This document shows positions 15,246-26,202 of a stretch of 64,000 nucleotides of DNA, piece after piece. The position numbers were made by a program, and so were the translations under genes. This DNA comes from Terribacillus halophilus. Its GTDB lineage: Bacteria > Bacillota > Bacilli > Bacillales > Amphibacillaceae. The DNA lies in NCBI RefSeq assembly GCF_900101385.1, contig NZ_FMZB01000014.1, positions 1 to 64,000 on the forward strand. The letters are read 5' to 3'. The notes beneath the pieces were generated by a model. That model was not told the DNA's origin. It saw nothing but the letters and a program-made list of their open reading frames with translations, and did no database searches. The first letter of the stretch is position 1; the number at the start of each line of letters is the position of its first letter.

Positions 15246-15989
15246 TCAGTAGTCCACTTTCCACAGGCACAGGCCGCTCGCTGCAGCGGTTTTGCTTGCC
15301 TCGTGCCGGTCCTTGGACGCGAGGATCCTAGCCATGTCTTCGGGCTCCTTGCGGCCGTTCCCGATGTCGATCAGTGTACCTGCTAAAATACGCACCATAT
15401 TATAGAGAAAACCGCTGCCCGTAAACGTGAAGACAAGCATGTCCTCTTGCTTTTCACATACGGCTCCATAGATGGTCCGGATTTTATCTCCTTTGACTCC
15501 TGTCCTGGCGGAGCAAAAAGCGCTGAAATCATGTGTTCCTTCGATTGCTTTGATTGCCTGCTGTATCCTGGATGTCTCCAGCTGATAGGGTACATGATGC
15601 ACATAGTGCCGCTTGAACACATCCTGCTCAGGCGCATTATGGACAAAGTACTTGTACTGCTTGCGCTTCACGCTGTAGCGCGCATGGAAACCTTCCTCTG
15701 CTTCCGTTATATCCGTTATCCTGACATCATCCGCAAGCAGCGTATTAAGTGCCTTGCGCCAGTTGTAGTCGCCCATTCGGAGTTCCGTATCAAAATGGAT
15801 GACCTGGCCTCTGGCATGCACCCCCGCATCTGTGCGGCCTGATGCTTGGATCCTGATTGGCTGGCCTTTATGGATTTTCATAAGCGCCTTTTCCAGCTCA
15901 CCCTGCACCGTACGGTTTTTCTCCTGCACCTGGAAGCCGGAAAAATGCGTGCCATCATAGCTGACTGTCGCCTTCATTCGTTGCGTCAT
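15246..15989 (-). CDS. truA: tRNA pseudouridine(38-40) synthase TruA
   Basis: TruA isomerises uridines 38-40 in the tRNA anticodon stem. The 247-residue product is normal in length and contains the catalytic motif ASGRTDAGVHA with the nucleophilic Asp (about residue 53). KRKQYKY and GSGFLYNMVR complete the active-site cleft. It starts 11 bases after ecfT, as in B. subtilis (ybaF-truA), and is likely cotranscribed with the ECF transporter genes. Confidence 0.96.
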   Translation of the reverse strand: MTQRMKATVSYDGTHFSGFQVQEKNRTVQGELEKALMKIHKGQPIRIQASGRTDAGVHARGQVIHFDTELRMGDYNWRKALNTLLADDVRITDITEAEEGFHARYSVKRKQYKYFVHNAPEQDVFKRHYVHHVPYQLETSRIQQAIKAIEGTHDFSAFCSARTGVKGDKIRTIYGAVCEKQEDMLVFTFTGSGFLYNMVRILAGTLIDIGNGRKEPEDMARILASKDRHEASKTAAASGLCLWKVDY

Positions 15990-16000
15990 CTTCGTAACTC

Positions 16001-16804
16001 CTAACTGTAATCTCTCGTTATCAAGGCCGCAGCGACCACCACAATGAAAAGGATAAGTGCCGCAACATCCCGCTTCATCACGCGCAGTTCCCGGAGCTTG
16101 GTCCGTCCTTCTCCGCCGCGATAGCCTCGAGCCTCCATTGCCATAGCAAGCTCCTCTGCCCGCTTAAACGCACTGACAAACAAAGGCACCAATAATGGGA
16201 TAACGGCCCGTACACGCTCCCTGAATGGGCCTGTACGGAAGTCCACACCTCTGGAGGCTTGCGCATTGGATATCTTTTCGGTTTCCTGAAGCAAAGTCGG
16301 GATGAACCGCAAGGAAATGGACATCATCAATGCCAGTTCATGCACCGGGAACTTGAATCGGCGAAGTGGTCCAAGCAAGGACTCGACGCCATCAGTGATT
16401 TCAATCGGTGTTGTCGTCAGCGTAAGCAGCGATGTCAAAAGGATAAGCAAAAAGAATCGCAGCGAGATGACAGCTCCTTGCTCCAGTGCTCCGCTATAGA
16501 TCGGCAGCCCGAATATATTCACTAATACAGTGCCTTCCTTTGTGACAAATAAGTGCAAGATAAAAGTAAAAACGATCAGGAACCATACCGGTGTTAATCC
16601 TTTGGCAATGAAACGCCATGGCACCTTCGTCAAGAGCGTACCCCCGATCGCAAACACCGTGAAAAGCGCATAACTAAAGACATTATTGGCAAAGAAAATG
16701 AAAATCACATAAAAGAAGATGATCAGCATCTTGATCCGTGGATCCATTCGGTGAACGATGCTGTTTGTTGGAACATATTGACCGATAATCAATAGATTGT
16801 TCAT
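16001..16804 (-). CDS. ecfT: ECF transporter transmembrane subunit EcfT
   Basis: EcfT is the shared membrane scaffold of energy-coupling factor vitamin transporters. It couples the two ATPases to exchangeable substrate-binding S components. The 267-residue protein has several membrane helices and the two coupling-helix signatures, ASRGVDF (about 191-197) and MEARGYRG (about 224-231). Its start overlaps the ecfA2 stop by four bases. No S component is encoded beside it, as expected for group II ECF systems. Confidence 0.95.
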   Translation of the reverse strand: MNNLLIIGQYVPTNSIVHRMDPRIKMLIIFFYVIFIFFANNVFSYALFTVFAIGGTLLTKVPWRFIAKGLTPVWFLIVFTFILHLFVTKEGTVLVNIFGLPIYSGALEQGAVISLRFFLLILLTSLLTLTTTPIEITDGVESLLGPLRRFKFPVHELALMMSISLRFIPTLLQETEKISNAQASRGVDFRTGPFRERVRAVIPLLVPLFVSAFKRAEELAMAMEARGYRGGEGRTKLRELRVMKRDVAALILFIVVVAAALITRDYS

Positions 16805-17664
16805 TCTCTCTCACCTGCCAAATCCGCCAGCTGCTTCGCTAGCCTGTCGATATCCTCTCCTTCATAAACGACCGTTTTACCGAAACGCTCAGATACTTTC
16901 TGAAGGAATTGAAATATCTCCGGCACATCAAGCTGCACTTTTTGAAGAGCCTGCCGCTGCTGGAATACTTCGACAGGAGGTCCTTCCATATACTTTTCCC
17001 CCTTATCGAGTACAAGCATATGATCAGCATAGGTGAGCGCATCCTCCATACTGTGCGTCACCAATATCGTCGTCAGCTCCTGTTCCTTATGAAGGCGATG
17101 GAACATGTCCATGATCTCCCGCTGACCACGTGGATCCAGTCCTGCCGTAGGTTCGTCCAGGACGAGAACACGCGGCCGGACGGCAAGCACACCCGCAATG
17201 GCTACGCGACGCATTTGACCACCGCTCAGCTCGAAGGGGGATCTGCTTAGCAAGGATAAATCCAACCCTACCGCTTCTGCACTTTCTTCTACCCGCTTGT
17301 GAATCTCTTTTTCCGGTACCCCGAAGTTACGCGGTCCGAAGGCAATGTCTTTCTCCACCGTCTCTTCGAATAGCTGATGTTCCGGATATTGGAATACGAT
17401 CCCGACTTGTTTGCGGAGCTCTTTGGCTTGCTTGGGCTTCTTATTCGGTTCCAGCGTATGCCCCCCGATCCGCACGCTTCCGCTGGTAGGTCTGACGAGT
17501 CCGTTCAAGTGCTGCAGCAAGGTGGATTTGCCGCTGCCAGTGTGTCCGACGATGGCGGTGAAGCTCCCTCCGGGCAGATGGAAGGATAAATCTTTCAGTG
17601 CCTTGTGCTCAAACGGGGAGTTGGCCTGATACGTATAATCTACTTGTTCAAATGTAATGTCCAT
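16801..17664 (-). CDS. ecfA2: ECF transporter ATP-binding subunit EcfA2
   Basis: The 287-residue ABC ATPase shows Walker [10 protein letters not shown] (about 39-47), Q-loop QYPEHQLF, signature ELSGGQMRR, and Walker [16 protein letters not shown]-terminal EcfA dimerisation domain follows. With EcfA1 it forms the nucleotide-binding heterodimer of the group II ECF transporter. It overlaps ecfA1 by 25 bases and ecfT by four, indicating translational coupling. Confidence 0.95.
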   Translation of the reverse strand: MDITFEQVDYTYQANSPFEHKALKDLSFHLPGGSFTAIVGHTGSGKSTLLQHLNGLVRPTSGSVRIGGHTLEPNKKPKQAKELRKQVGIVFQYPEHQLFEETVEKDIAFGPRNFGVPEKEIHKRVEESAEAVGLDLSLLSRSPFELSGGQMRRVAIAGVLAVRPRVLVLDEPTAGLDPRGQREIMDMFHRLHKEQELTTILVTHSMEDALTYADHMLVLDKGEKYMEGPPVEVFQQRQALQKVQLDVPEIFQFLQKVSERFGKTVVYEGEDIDRLAKQLADLAGERE

Positions 17665-18473
17665 AGTGCATCCAACAACTCCTCGTGATCAATCGGCTGC
17701 TCAGTCAGGCTGATGCCCTGACTTTCCAAAGCATGAGCAAGCTGGGTGACAAACGGCACATCCAAGCCAATCTGCTGTAATTCTGACTGCCTTTTCACTA
17801 ATTCCCTTGGCACAGTAGTCGTCCATATTTCCCCATCATTCATCACCAGCACCCGATGCGCCTGCATCACTTCATTCAAGTCATGGGTGATCGTAATCAA
17901 ACCAAGTTGCTGCGCTGCTTGAACACGGTGAACAGTATCAAGTATTTCTTTCCTCCCAAGAGGATCAAGCATCGCAGTGGCTTCATCCAGTATGATGACG
18001 CTTGGCGAAATAGCCAATACACCTGCAATGGCCACACGCTGCTTTTGTCCGCCTGATAAACGATATGGCTCGTGCAGTAAGTATTCCTGCATCCGCACCT
18101 GCTCTAGAGAAGAAGTGATTCGGTTCATCATCTCCGAACGAGGCACGCCACGATTTTCTAAACCGAAAGCTACATCATCCCGCACAGTCGTACCGACGAA
18201 TTGATTATCGGGGTTTTGGAATACCATACCGACCTGGCGCCTTATCTCCCAAATACTCTCTTCACTCAGCGGTATACCATTGATGAGAATTTCCCCTTCA
18301 GTCGGAAATAACAGTCCATTCATCAGTTTAGCAATCGTTGACTTGCCTGAACCATTATGTCCAATGATCGCCAGCCATTCCCCAGCTTTCACTTGGAAAC
18401 TGACGTTGCGAAGTACATAGGGCTGCTCCTCTTCATAGCGGAAAGAAACATTCTTGAATTCAATCGCGTACAT
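17640..18473 (-). CDS. ecfA1: ECF transporter ATP-binding subunit EcfA1
   Basis: This 277-residue ABC ATPase, partner of EcfA2, has Walker [10 protein letters not shown] (about 38-46), Q-loop QNPDNQFV, signature LSGGQKQRV and Walker [14 protein letters not shown]. An N-terminal [10 protein letters not shown] segment is characteristic of EcfA1. The second of two ATGs is used, ten bases after AAGGAG. It follows rplQ, from which two terminators separate it. Confidence 0.95.
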   Translation of the reverse strand: MYAIEFKNVSFRYEEEQPYVLRNVSFQVKAGEWLAIIGHNGSGKSTIAKLMNGLLFPTEGEILINGIPLSEESIWEIRRQVGMVFQNPDNQFVGTTVRDDVAFGLENRGVPRSEMMNRITSSLEQVRMQEYLLHEPYRLSGGQKQRVAIAGVLAISPSVIILDEATAMLDPLGRKEILDTVHRVQAAQQLGLITITHDLNEVMQAHRVLVMNDGEIWTTTVPRELVKRQSELQQIGLDVPFVTQLAHALESQGISLTEQPIDHEELLDALWTLHLNK

Positions 18474-18575
18474 GCATTTCGTGCTCCTTCGTCATTACCC
18501 GACTATTTCCGGGGAAATACTTAAACGTGTCTGTCCGTTCCTGTCATTTCTATAGCTAGTATAAAGAAATCAGGC

Positions 18576-18613
18576 CAAAAAGAAAAGCAAGCGCACGTTA
18601 AAGGCGCTTGCTT
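18576..18613 (-). terminator. Second terminator after rplQ
   Basis: AAGCAAGCGC and GCGCTTGCTT form a perfect ten-pair stem (18585-18613) followed on the minus strand by TTCTTTTT. It reinforces the first terminator between rplQ and ecfA1. Confidence 0.85.
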
Positions 18614-18620
18614 CGTCTGT

Positions 18621-18670
18621 AAAAGAAAAAGGGCCGGAATACACCTCGTGGTAGAGATTTTCCTGCCCTT
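18621..18670 (-). terminator. First terminator after rplQ
   Basis: On the minus strand AAGGGC-A-GGAA pairs with TTCC-G-GCCCTT around a large loop. It is followed by TTTTTCTTTT. It lies nine bases past the rplQ stop codon and ends the S10-spc-alpha transcript. Confidence 0.75.
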
Positions 18671-18678
18671 GTATTGCT

Positions 18679-19032
18679 TTATACTAGTTCAATGATTGCC
18701 ATAGCCGCACCGTCACCACGACGCTGTCCAAGTTTCAACACGCGTGTGTAACCTCCTTGACGTTCTTCATAACGTCCGGCAATATCGCTGAATAGTTTTT
18801 GTACTGCGTCTTGGTTCTCATCTGCTTTAGTACCGTATAGGAAAGCTGCAGCTTGACGACGAGCGTGAAGATCTCCACGTTTGCCAAGAGTGATCATTTT
18901 TTCTACTACAGAACGAAGCTCCTTCGCTTTCGCCTCCGTTGTTTCCAATCTTTCGTGAACGATAAGATCAGTTGCAAGGTTGCGCAAAAGCGCCATACGA
19001 GCATCAGTAGTACGTCCTAACTTTCTAGCCAT
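18679..19032 (-). CDS. rplQ: 50S ribosomal protein L17
   Basis: The 117-residue product is the last gene of the alpha operon. It has the L17 start [20 protein letters not shown] and the C-terminal [16 protein letters not shown] motif. L17 lies near the exit of the peptide tunnel. It follows rpoA by 47 bases and is followed by tandem terminators. Confidence 0.97.
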   Translation of the reverse strand: MARKLGRTTDARMALLRNLATDLIVHERLETTEAKAKELRSVVEKMITLGKRGDLHARRQAAAFLYGTKADENQDAVQKLFSDIAGRYEERQGGYTRVLKLGQRRGDGAAMAIIELV

Positions 19033-19079
19033 AGGTTATCCCTCCCTTTCCTGGTGTCAAAATGCTCCGCTAGACGGGA

Positions 19080-20024
19080 TCAGTCTTCTTTACGAAGACC
19101 AAGTCCTAAATCGATTAGTTTCTTTTTAACTTCTTCTAATGATTTACGTCCTAGGTTACGCACTTTCATCATATCTTCTTCAGATTTATTAGCAAGCTCT
19201 TGCACCGTGTTGATACCAGCACGTTTCAGACAGTTGTAGGAACGGACAGACAAGTCCAATTCTTCGATCGTCATCTCAAGAACTTTTTCTTTTTGGTCTT
19301 CTTCTTTTTCAACCATGATTTCGGCATTCTGTGCTTCATCTGTAAGACCTACGAAGATATTCAAATGCTCCGTATAAATCTTCGCACCAAGAGAAACTGC
19401 CTCTTCAGGTCGGATACTGCCGTCAGTGTAAACGTCCAACGTCAGTTTATCGAAGTTAGCCAGCTGGCCAACGCGCGTGTTCTCCACTTGATACGTCACT
19501 TTTGAAACTGGCGTAAAGATGGAATCGATCGGAATGACACCAATCGGCTGATCTTCATGTTTATTCTGATCAGCTGGACGGTAGCCACGGCCGCGTTCAG
19601 CCGTTAGCTTCATATGGAAATGAGCGTTTTTGCCCAATGTCGCAATATGAAGATCCGGATTCAACACTTCCACATCACTATCGAATGTGATGTCAGCAGC
19701 GGTTACTTTCCCTTCACCTTGTACATCGATCTCCAACGTTTTTTCTTCATCGGAGTAGATTTTGAGAGCCAGTTTCTTCAAGTTCAAAATGATGGTTGTC
19801 ACGTCTTCTACTACGCCTTCAATCGTAGAGAATTCATGGAGCACGCCATCAATTTGAATGGATGTTACAGCAGCGCCAGGAAGTGAGGATAATAGGATAC
19901 GACGCAAGGAGTTTCCTAGTGTAGTACCATATCCACGTTCAAGCGGTTCTACAACGAACTTTCCAAATGTAGCATCATCGCTGATCTCAACCGTTTCAAT
20001 CTTTGGTTTTTCAATTTCGATCAT
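19080..20024 (-). CDS. rpoA: RNA polymerase alpha subunit
   Basis: The 314-residue protein has the N-terminal assembly domain ([20 protein letters not shown], about 32-51). A flexible linker rich in Glu/Lys follows, then the C-terminal DNA-binding domain with two helix-hairpin-helix motifs ([27 protein letters not shown]). Length is normal for Bacilli. It has its own promoter and a small hairpin in the 185-base gap from rpsK, plus AAAGGAGGG before the ATG. Confidence 0.98.
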   Translation of the reverse strand: MIEIEKPKIETVEISDDATFGKFVVEPLERGYGTTLGNSLRRILLSSLPGAAVTSIQIDGVLHEFSTIEGVVEDVTTIILNLKKLALKIYSDEEKTLEIDVQGEGKVTAADITFDSDVEVLNPDLHIATLGKNAHFHMKLTAERGRGYRPADQNKHEDQPIGVIPIDSIFTPVSKVTYQVENTRVGQLANFDKLTLDVYTDGSIRPEEAVSLGAKIYTEHLNIFVGLTDEAQNAEIMVEKEEDQKEKVLEMTIEELDLSVRSYNCLKRAGINTVQELANKSEEDMMKVRNLGRKSLEEVKKKLIDLGLGLRKED

Positions 20025-20056
20025 TTATAAAGCCCTCCTTTAAAACGTCGAAACCC

Positions 20057-20078
20057 CGGTTAGAATCGCTCCTAACCG
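20057..20078 (-). other. Small hairpin in the rpoA leader
   Basis: CGGTTAG and CTAACCG form a perfect seven-pair stem around an eight-base loop, about 20 bases upstream of the rpoA Shine-Dalgarno. No U-tract follows, so it is not a terminator. Function is unknown; mRNA stability or translational control is possible. Confidence 0.4.
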
Positions 20079-20155
20079 AAATTCCCCATATTGCGGTTCC
20101 CGTTTCTGCATCTTGACGATACGGTCTTACTGTATGACCTGATCGCTTTTAAGCT

Positions 20156-20184
20156 ATCATAACCCATTATAGACACGGATACAA
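20156..20184 (-). promoter_or_regulatory. Possible internal sigma-A promoter for rpoA
   Basis: TTGTAT (20179-20184) and TATGAT (20156-20161) are separated by 17 bases in the long rpsK-rpoA gap. It would give separate expression of rpoA and rplQ. Confidence 0.5.
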
Positions 20185-20209
20185 ATTCTATACAGCAAGC
20201 AGGAAAAAC

Positions 20210-20599
20210 TTATACGCGACGACGTTTTGGCGGACGGCAGCCGTTATGTGGAACTGGAGTGACGTCACGGATCGCTGTCACTTCAAGACCTGCAGCTTGA
20301 AGGGAACGAATCGCAGCTTCACGACCAGCACCAGGGCCTTTAACTGTTACTTCCAAAGACTTCATGCCGTTTTCGACAGAACCTTTAGCAGCAGCTTCAG
20401 CAGCCATTTGTGCAGCAAATGGAGTAGATTTACGGGAACCTTTAAAACCAAGGGAACCTGAGCTGCTCCAGCTGATTACGTTACCTTGTACATCAGTAAT
20501 CGTAACGATTGTGTTGTTGAAAGTAGAACGGATGTGAGCAATACCTGTTTCGATATTCTTTTTCACACGACGTTTACGAGTTTGTTGTTTACGAGCCAT
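20210..20599 (-). CDS. rpsK: 30S ribosomal protein S11
   Basis: The 129-residue S11 lies on the small-subunit platform near the mRNA exit site. It has the conserved [15 protein letters not shown] segment and the C-terminal [16 protein letters not shown]. The second of two close ATGs is used: AAGGAGG is nine bases before it and only three before the first. It follows rpsM by 18 bases. Confidence 0.97.
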   Translation of the reverse strand: MARKQQTRKRRVKKNIETGIAHIRSTFNNTIVTITDVQGNVISWSSSGSLGFKGSRKSTPFAAQMAAEAAAKGSVENGMKSLEVTVKGPGAGREAAIRSLQAAGLEVTAIRDVTPVPHNGCRPPKRRRV

Positions 20600-20617
20600 G
20601 TTCATTTACCTCCTTAC

Positions 20618-20983
20618 TTATTTTTTCTTGTTAGCGATTGTGCGGCGTGGGCCTTTACGAGTACGAGAGTTGTTCTTCGTTTTCTGACCACGAACCGGCA
20701 ATCCGCGACGGTGGCGAAGACCACGATAAGAACCGATCTCAATCAAACGTTTGATGTTAAGGGATACTTCACGGCGAAGATCACCTTCAGTAGTGTAGCT
20801 GTCAATTGCCTGACGGATTCTGGATAGTTCGTCTTCTGTAAGATCACGAACGCGCGTATCTTCAGAAACACCAGCTTCTTTTAGTACGTTTTTAGCTGTA
20901 GTTTTTCCAATACCATAGATGTATGTTAGGGAAATAACTACGCGTTTGTCACGTGGAATATCAATACCTGCTATACGTGCCAT
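20618..20983 (-). CDS. rpsM: 30S ribosomal protein S13
   Basis: The 121-residue S13 sits in the small-subunit head and bridges to the large subunit. Diagnostic segments are [25 protein letters not shown] at the N-terminus (helix-hairpin-helix) and the basic tail [15 protein letters not shown]. It lies 22 bases after rpmJ in the alpha operon. Confidence 0.97.
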   Translation of the reverse strand: MARIAGIDIPRDKRVVISLTYIYGIGKTTAKNVLKEAGVSEDTRVRDLTEDELSRIRQAIDSYTTEGDLRREVSLNIKRLIEIGSYRGLRHRRGLPVRGQKTKNNSRTRKGPRRTIANKKK

Positions 20984-21005
20984 TAGCTACGTGCACCTCC
21001 TTGTA

Positions 21006-21122
<117 letters not shown>

Positions 21123-21154
21123 CTATTCCTCCTTTAGTATCGGAGCTAGTCAAA

Positions 21155-21373
21155 TTATTTATAACGGTACGTAATACGTCCTTTAGTCAAGTCGTAAGGG
21201 GAAAGCTCTACCGTTACTTTATCTCCAGGAAGAATTCGAATGAAGTGCATACGAATTTTACCGGAAACATGTGCTAAAACGGTGTGGCCATTCTCTAACT
21301 CCACCTTGAATTGCGCATTCGGCAATGTATCGGTGACAGTTCCTTCTACTTCAATTGCATCATCTTTCGCCAT
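21155..21373 (-). CDS. infA: Translation initiation factor IF-1
   Basis: The 72-residue S1/OB-fold protein blocks the ribosomal A site during initiation. It shows [12 protein letters not shown] at the start and [15 protein letters not shown] at the end, the full family length. ATG 21373 follows AAGGGAG; the longer frame to 21394 overlaps the KOW-domain gene. It starts four bases after that gene's stop. Confidence 0.97.
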   Translation of the reverse strand: MAKDDAIEVEGTVTDTLPNAQFKVELENGHTVLAHVSGKIRMHFIRILPGDKVTVELSPYDLTKGRITYRYK

Positions 21374-21377
21374 CGGT

Positions 21378-21686
21378 CTATCTCCCTTCTTCAAATCTCT
21401 TCACGGTATGATTGACATAAGTAGATATCGCAAATCGCAGTTTACCATTGGTTACGCGACCAGCTTCTAGAAGGCTGCGGCGGACTTCCGGTGATACGTA
21501 AGGCAGCAGATCCACATGGCGCAAAGCCTTGCGCTTCGGTGAATCGAACCTGCGTTTCTCCCCGTCGGCAAGCAACACAAAACGACTGTCAATTATTCGA
21601 ATGACAATCGCAAGCTGGCCTGCTTCTCGCCCATGTACGATACGAACAACCTGACCGATCCGTGGACTTGCATCCGTTTCGCTCAA
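21378..21686 (-). CDS. KOW-domain RNA-binding protein (YbzG-like)
   Basis: The 102-residue protein has an N-terminal KOW/SH3-like motif ([20 protein letters not shown]) as in the L14e-like YbzG found before infA in B. subtilis. Its role is unknown but ribosome association is likely from its place and fold. In B. subtilis map lies directly upstream; here a 382-base gap replaces it, with a hairpin and possible promoter. Confidence 0.85.
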   Translation of the reverse strand: MSETDASPRIGQVVRIVHGREAGQLAIVIRIIDSRFVLLADGEKRRFDSPKRKALRHVDLLPYVSPEVRRSLLEAGRVTNGKLRFAISTYVNHTVKRFEEGR

Positions 21687-22068
21687 ACATGATCACCTTC
21701 ATCATAGCTTATTTCGAAGCTGTGCGTAAGTTAGCATTATATGCTGCAAACAAAGAGCATATTCTACCACTTTTCTGCCTGGAAGTCCAGGTTAGAAAAG
21801 CTGCATGTTAGGGAATCTATATTAAGTCCACAAATTGAATCACAATTTGTTTCATGATTGTTCATATTCAGCCTTGTCAATTAGCGTCAGGATATCAGTA
21901 AGGCTCGGTTCCGATGATGGAAGCTTGAACGAATCTCATATTGCAGATCGTTTCAACTCTACCACGAGGTCTATTATACTCTATCAAGGGACAGAATGCA
22001 TCCTTACGCTATCTCGAGTGCAAAGAGCGATTCCATCCGTACAAAAGAGTATAGTTTGCACACCTGTA
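21687..22068 (-). other. Gap in the map slot, with possible map remnants and regulatory hairpins
   Basis: No intact gene lies between adk and the KOW-domain gene, where relatives keep map (methionine aminopeptidase). Short minus-strand stretches faintly resemble its ends: a VCK start 11 bases past the adk stop, and QYE plus DILT segments about 120-180 bases further on. They are in different frames and too short for certainty. Two inverted repeats are present, CTTTTCT-CCTGG/CCAGG-AGAAAAG (21770-21800) and ACAAATTG/CAATTTGT (21830-21850). A possible promoter has TGGACT and TAGAAT 17 bases apart just upstream of the KOW gene. Confidence 0.4.
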
Positions 22069-22758
<690 letters not shown>

Positions 22759-24048
22759 CTATTTCATGAAGCCTTTGTAATGACGCTTCACTAACTGGCT
22801 TTCTAACTGCTTCATCGTCTGTAACGCTACCCCTACCACGATCAGTAGGCTCGTTCCTCCGATTTGGACAGAAGTCGGCAAGTTGGCAATAGAGCCTAAT
22901 ATGATAGGCAATACAGCTACAGCAGCCAAGAAGAGAGACCCAACGAAGGTTAAACGATACATCACACTGGTGAGGTACGTTTCCGTGCTTTTCCCTGGGC
23001 GTATACCCGGGATGTAGCCACCTTGCTTGTTTAAGTTCTCTGCCATTTGTTCCGGGTTCACCTGAACAAATGTGTAGAAATAACTAAATGCAAGAATCAG
23101 GACTACATAGATGACCATCCCAATTGGTTGCGTATAATCGAATACGTTCTCGATCGTAGTTGCTACATTTCCTTCAAAGAAGCTCGCGATGGTACGCGGT
23201 GCATAAATAAAGGAAACTGCGAAAATTACAGGGATTACTCCAGCAGCGTTCACTTTAATCGGTAAGTGGGTGGACTGTCCGCCTACTTGTGCACGATTGG
23301 AAGTACGCTTCGAATACTGGATTGGAATTTTACGAAGTGCCTGCGTGATATAAATCACACCTACAATTACGGCAATGATCACAATAGCGATGATTGCAAC
23401 GATCACGACATTCAGGAATAGATCATCCCCTGGATTGCTGAAATACTGTTCCCAAAGCTGGTTCAAACCATTCGGGATCGCAGCAGCGATACCGCCGAAG
23501 ATGATAATGGAAATCCCATTACCTACACCATGAGCTGTGATCTGTTCTCCTAACCACATCAAGAATGCTGTTCCCGCAGTCAAAACAAGTGCTATGACAG
23601 CGAATTTGTAGAAACTTGGATCGGATATCAGCATGCCGCCGGACAACTGGTTGAAGCCGATGGACATACCGACCGCCTGTATTAACGCTAGCACGATGGT
23701 GGCATAACGAGTCACCTGTGCCAACTTACGACGACCCATCTCCCCTTGCTTTTTCCACTCACTGAATGTCGGTACGACATCCATTTGCAGAAGCTGCATG
23801 ATGATCGAGGCAGTGATGTATGGCATGATACCCATTGCTAAGATGGAGAAATTCTGCAATGCACCGCCGCCAAAAGTATTCAGGAAGCCGAATACGTTCT
23901 GCTGGTTCATGAAATCGATCGCTGTACGATCGGTGAACGGAACCGGAATGAACGTACCGATCCTGAAGATAATCAGCATAAGCAATGTGAAGATGATTTT
24001 ATTTCGTATATCTTTTACACGCATAAAATTGGAGATTGTACGAAACAT
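22759..24048 (-). CDS. secY: Preprotein translocase channel subunit SecY
   Basis: The 429-residue protein is the ten-helix core of the SecYEG channel in the cytoplasmic membrane. Visible features are the N-terminal FRIGTFIPVP region, plug-region residues GGGALQNFSILAMGIMPYIT and the cytosolic loop YSKRTSNRAQVGGQSTHLP. Its start overlaps the rplO stop by one base. Its partner secE is also in this window. Confidence 0.98.
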   Translation of the reverse strand: MFRTISNFMRVKDIRNKIIFTLLMLIIFRIGTFIPVPFTDRTAIDFMNQQNVFGFLNTFGGGALQNFSILAMGIMPYITASIIMQLLQMDVVPTFSEWKKQGEMGRRKLAQVTRYATIVLALIQAVGMSIGFNQLSGGMLISDPSFYKFAVIALVLTAGTAFLMWLGEQITAHGVGNGISIIIFGGIAAAIPNGLNQLWEQYFSNPGDDLFLNVVIVAIIAIVIIAVIVGVIYITQALRKIPIQYSKRTSNRAQVGGQSTHLPIKVNAAGVIPVIFAVSFIYAPRTIASFFEGNVATTIENVFDYTQPIGMVIYVVLILAFSYFYTFVQVNPEQMAENLNKQGGYIPGIRPGKSTETYLTSVMYRLTFVGSLFLAAVAVLPIILGSIANLPTSVQIGGTSLLIVVGVALQTMKQLESQLVKRHYKGFMK

Positions 24049-24488
24049 TAGATCACCTCTGTTTGACCGCCCGCTGCCTCGATAGCTTCTTTAGCAGAAG
24101 ATGAGAACTTGTGAGCTTTAACAGTAAGTTTCTTTTCGAGTTTCCCGTTTCCAAGAACTTTGATACCGGCTCTCAATTTGCTTACAACTCCGCTTTCAAG
24201 TAGAAGCTCTGGAGTTACCTCTGTACCCTCTTCAAAACGGTTAAGGGTTTCAAGGTTGACAATTGAGTACTCAGTACGATGGATGTTAGTGAATCCACGT
24301 TTAGGAAGACGTTGGAATAGTGGCATTTGTCCACCTTCGAAACCTAGACGTACACCGCCGCCAGAACGTGCTTTTTGTCCTTTATGTCCACGGCCGGATG
24401 TTTTACCGTTACCAGAAGACATACCGCGACCTACACGATTGCGAGTTTTACGTGTTCCTTCTGCTGACTTCAATTCATGAAGTTTCAT
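24048..24488 (-). CDS. rplO: 50S ribosomal protein L15
   Basis: The 146-residue L15 has the typical Gly/Arg/Lys-rich N-terminal extension ([23 protein letters not shown], quoted here only as its start [11 protein letters not shown]). Its globular part ends [10 protein letters not shown]. It binds deep in 23S rRNA as a late assembly protein. It follows rpmD by 32 bases and ends in a one-base overlap with secY. Confidence 0.97.
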   Translation of the reverse strand: MKLHELKSAEGTRKTRNRVGRGMSSGNGKTSGRGHKGQKARSGGGVRLGFEGGQMPLFQRLPKRGFTNIHRTEYSIVNLETLNRFEEGTEVTPELLLESGVVSKLRAGIKVLGNGKLEKKLTVKAHKFSSSAKEAIEAAGGQTEVI

Positions 24489-24520
24489 ACTGGCACCTCC
24501 TCTTATTTACATTAAAATCA

Positions 24521-24703
24521 TTATACTTCTTTAACTGATACTAGATGAGAAACTCTGTTGATCATGCCGCGAACAGTTGGATTGTCTTCCAATACAACTG
24601 TTTGACGGATCTTTTTAAGACCTAGAGCAGCGACAGTTTTGCGCTGTTTGTCAAGTCTTCCGATCGTACTGCGCGTGAGGGTGATTTCTAATTTGTTAGC
24701 CAT
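24521..24703 (-). CDS. rpmD: 50S ribosomal protein L30
   Basis: The 60-residue L30 shows the short bacterial form, with [18 protein letters not shown] and a C-terminal [12 protein letters not shown]. It starts 13 bases after rpsE and precedes rplO in the spc operon. Confidence 0.97.
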   Translation of the reverse strand: MANKLEITLTRSTIGRLDKQRKTVAALGLKKIRQTVVLEDNPTVRGMINRVSHLVSVKEV

Positions 24704-24716
24704 GTGCTTTCCCTCC

Positions 24717-25220
24717 TTATCCTAACAGTTCTTCTACAGACTTTCCACGAAGTTTCGCAACTTCTTCTGCACGTTTCAATCTGCTAAGTCCGTTTAGAGT
24801 AGCACGAACCATGTTGATTGGTGTGTTGGAACCTAGTGATTTGGAAAGGATGTCTCCGATGCCACCAAGCTCAAGTACCGCACGTACAGGTCCACCGGCG
24901 ATAACTCCAGTACCTTCTGCAGCTGGCTTCATCAAGATGTTGCCCGCGCCGAATTCACCGATGATTTCATGTGGAATAGTTGTACCGACGATAGGTATAG
25001 TGATTAGATTTTTCTTCGCGTCTTCAATAGCTTTACGGATTGCTTCTGGTACTTCTTGTGCTTTACCAGTACCGAAACCTACATGGCCGTTTTTGTCACC
25101 CACTACTACAAGAGCAGCGAAGCGGAAACGACGACCACCTTTTACTACTTTAGCAACACGGTTAACCGTTACTACGCGTTCTTCAAGATCAAGTTTGTTC
25201 GGGTCAATGTTTGTACGCAA
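24717..25220 (-). CDS. rpsE: 30S ribosomal protein S5
   Basis: The 167-residue S5 lies at the mRNA entry site and contributes to decoding accuracy. It has the [16 protein letters not shown] loop, where spectinomycin resistance changes occur; no deletion is seen there. The [15 protein letters not shown] segment marks the C-terminal domain. It follows rplR by 21 bases. Confidence 0.97.
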   Translation of the reverse strand: MRTNIDPNKLDLEERVVTVNRVAKVVKGGRRFRFAALVVVGDKNGHVGFGTGKAQEVPEAIRKAIEDAKKNLITIPIVGTTIPHEIIGEFGAGNILMKPAAEGTGVIAGGPVRAVLELGGIGDILSKSLGSNTPINMVRATLNGLSRLKRAEEVAKLRGKSVEELLG

Positions 25221-25241
25221 GTTGTGTCCCTCCTTTTTGGA

Positions 25242-25604
25242 TTAGAATTTAAGACCAGCTTCACGAGCTGCTTCAGCCAATGCTTTAACACGTCCGTGGT
25301 AAAGGTAGCCTCCACGGTCAAATACGATTGTTGTTACGCCAGCTTCTTTCGCACGGTTAGCAACTGCTTCTCCGACCTTTTGAGCTGCTTCAACATTGCT
25401 AGTAGCTTCCAAGTTAAGGCTAGCATCCTTAGTAGAAGCATTTGCAAGTGTTTTACCTGTTGTATCATCGATCAACTGTGCGTAGATGTGCTTGTTGGAA
25501 CGGTAAACGTTCAAACGAGGACGCTCAGATGTTCCTGAAATGCTTTTACGAACACGATTGTGTCTTCTCTTACGCAATTCGTTTTTTGCAGGTTTTGTAA
25601 TCAT
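25242..25604 (-). CDS. rplR: 50S ribosomal protein L18
   Basis: The 120-residue L18 binds 5S rRNA in the central protuberance. It has the basic N-terminus ([18 protein letters not shown]), [16 protein letters not shown] and the C-terminal [16 protein letters not shown]. Spacing to rplF is 32 bases. Confidence 0.97.
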   Translation of the reverse strand: MITKPAKNELRKRRHNRVRKSISGTSERPRLNVYRSNKHIYAQLIDDTTGKTLANASTKDASLNLEATSNVEAAQKVGEAVANRAKEAGVTTIVFDRGGYLYHGRVKALAEAAREAGLKF

Positions 25605-25636
25605 TCAGGTCACTCCTTTCTGGTTTAACAAAAACC

Positions 25637-26173
25637 TTATTTCGCTGTTTTACCTTCTTTACGACGTACGAATTCACCTTCGTAACGGATTCCTTTACCT
25701 TTGTAAGGCTCTGGAGGACGGATTGCACGGATGTTAGCAGCTACTGCGCCAACTGCTTCCTTATCGATACCTTTAACAACTACACGAGTGTTAGCAGGAA
25801 CTTCGATTTCAATACCATCACGGTTCTCAACTTCAACTGGATGAGAGTAACCAGCGTTGATCACAACTTTGTTGCCTTGTTTTGTGGCACGGTAACCTAC
25901 ACCAATGATTTCAAGAGCTTTCTCAAAACCAGTGTGTACGCCTTGTACCATGTTTCCGATAACGGCACGAGTAGTACCGTGAAGAGTACGGTGTTCTTTA
26001 CTGTCAGATGGGCGTTCAACAGTTAGAACGTTCTCTTCGATTTTAATCACCATATCTTGGTGGAATGTACGAGTCAATTCCCCTTTAGGACCTTTAACAG
26101 TCAACGTATTGTTATCATTTTTGATTTCAACACCAGCAGGGATTTCAAGAATCTTTTTACCTACGCGGGACAT
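25637..26173 (-). CDS. rplF: 50S ribosomal protein L6
   Basis: The 178-residue L6 has two tandem L6 domains near the GTPase centre. It starts [13 protein letters not shown] and ends with the family signature [20 protein letters not shown]. It lies 29 bases downstream of rpsH. Confidence 0.97.
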   Translation of the reverse strand: MSRVGKKILEIPAGVEIKNDNNTLTVKGPKGELTRTFHQDMVIKIEENVLTVERPSDSKEHRTLHGTTRAVIGNMVQGVHTGFEKALEIIGVGYRATKQGNKVVINAGYSHPVEVENRDGIEIEVPANTRVVVKGIDKEAVGAVAANIRAIRPPEPYKGKGIRYEGEFVRRKEGKTAK

Positions 26174-26202
26174 ATGTGCACCTCCTTACTAATTGTTGGG
26201 AA

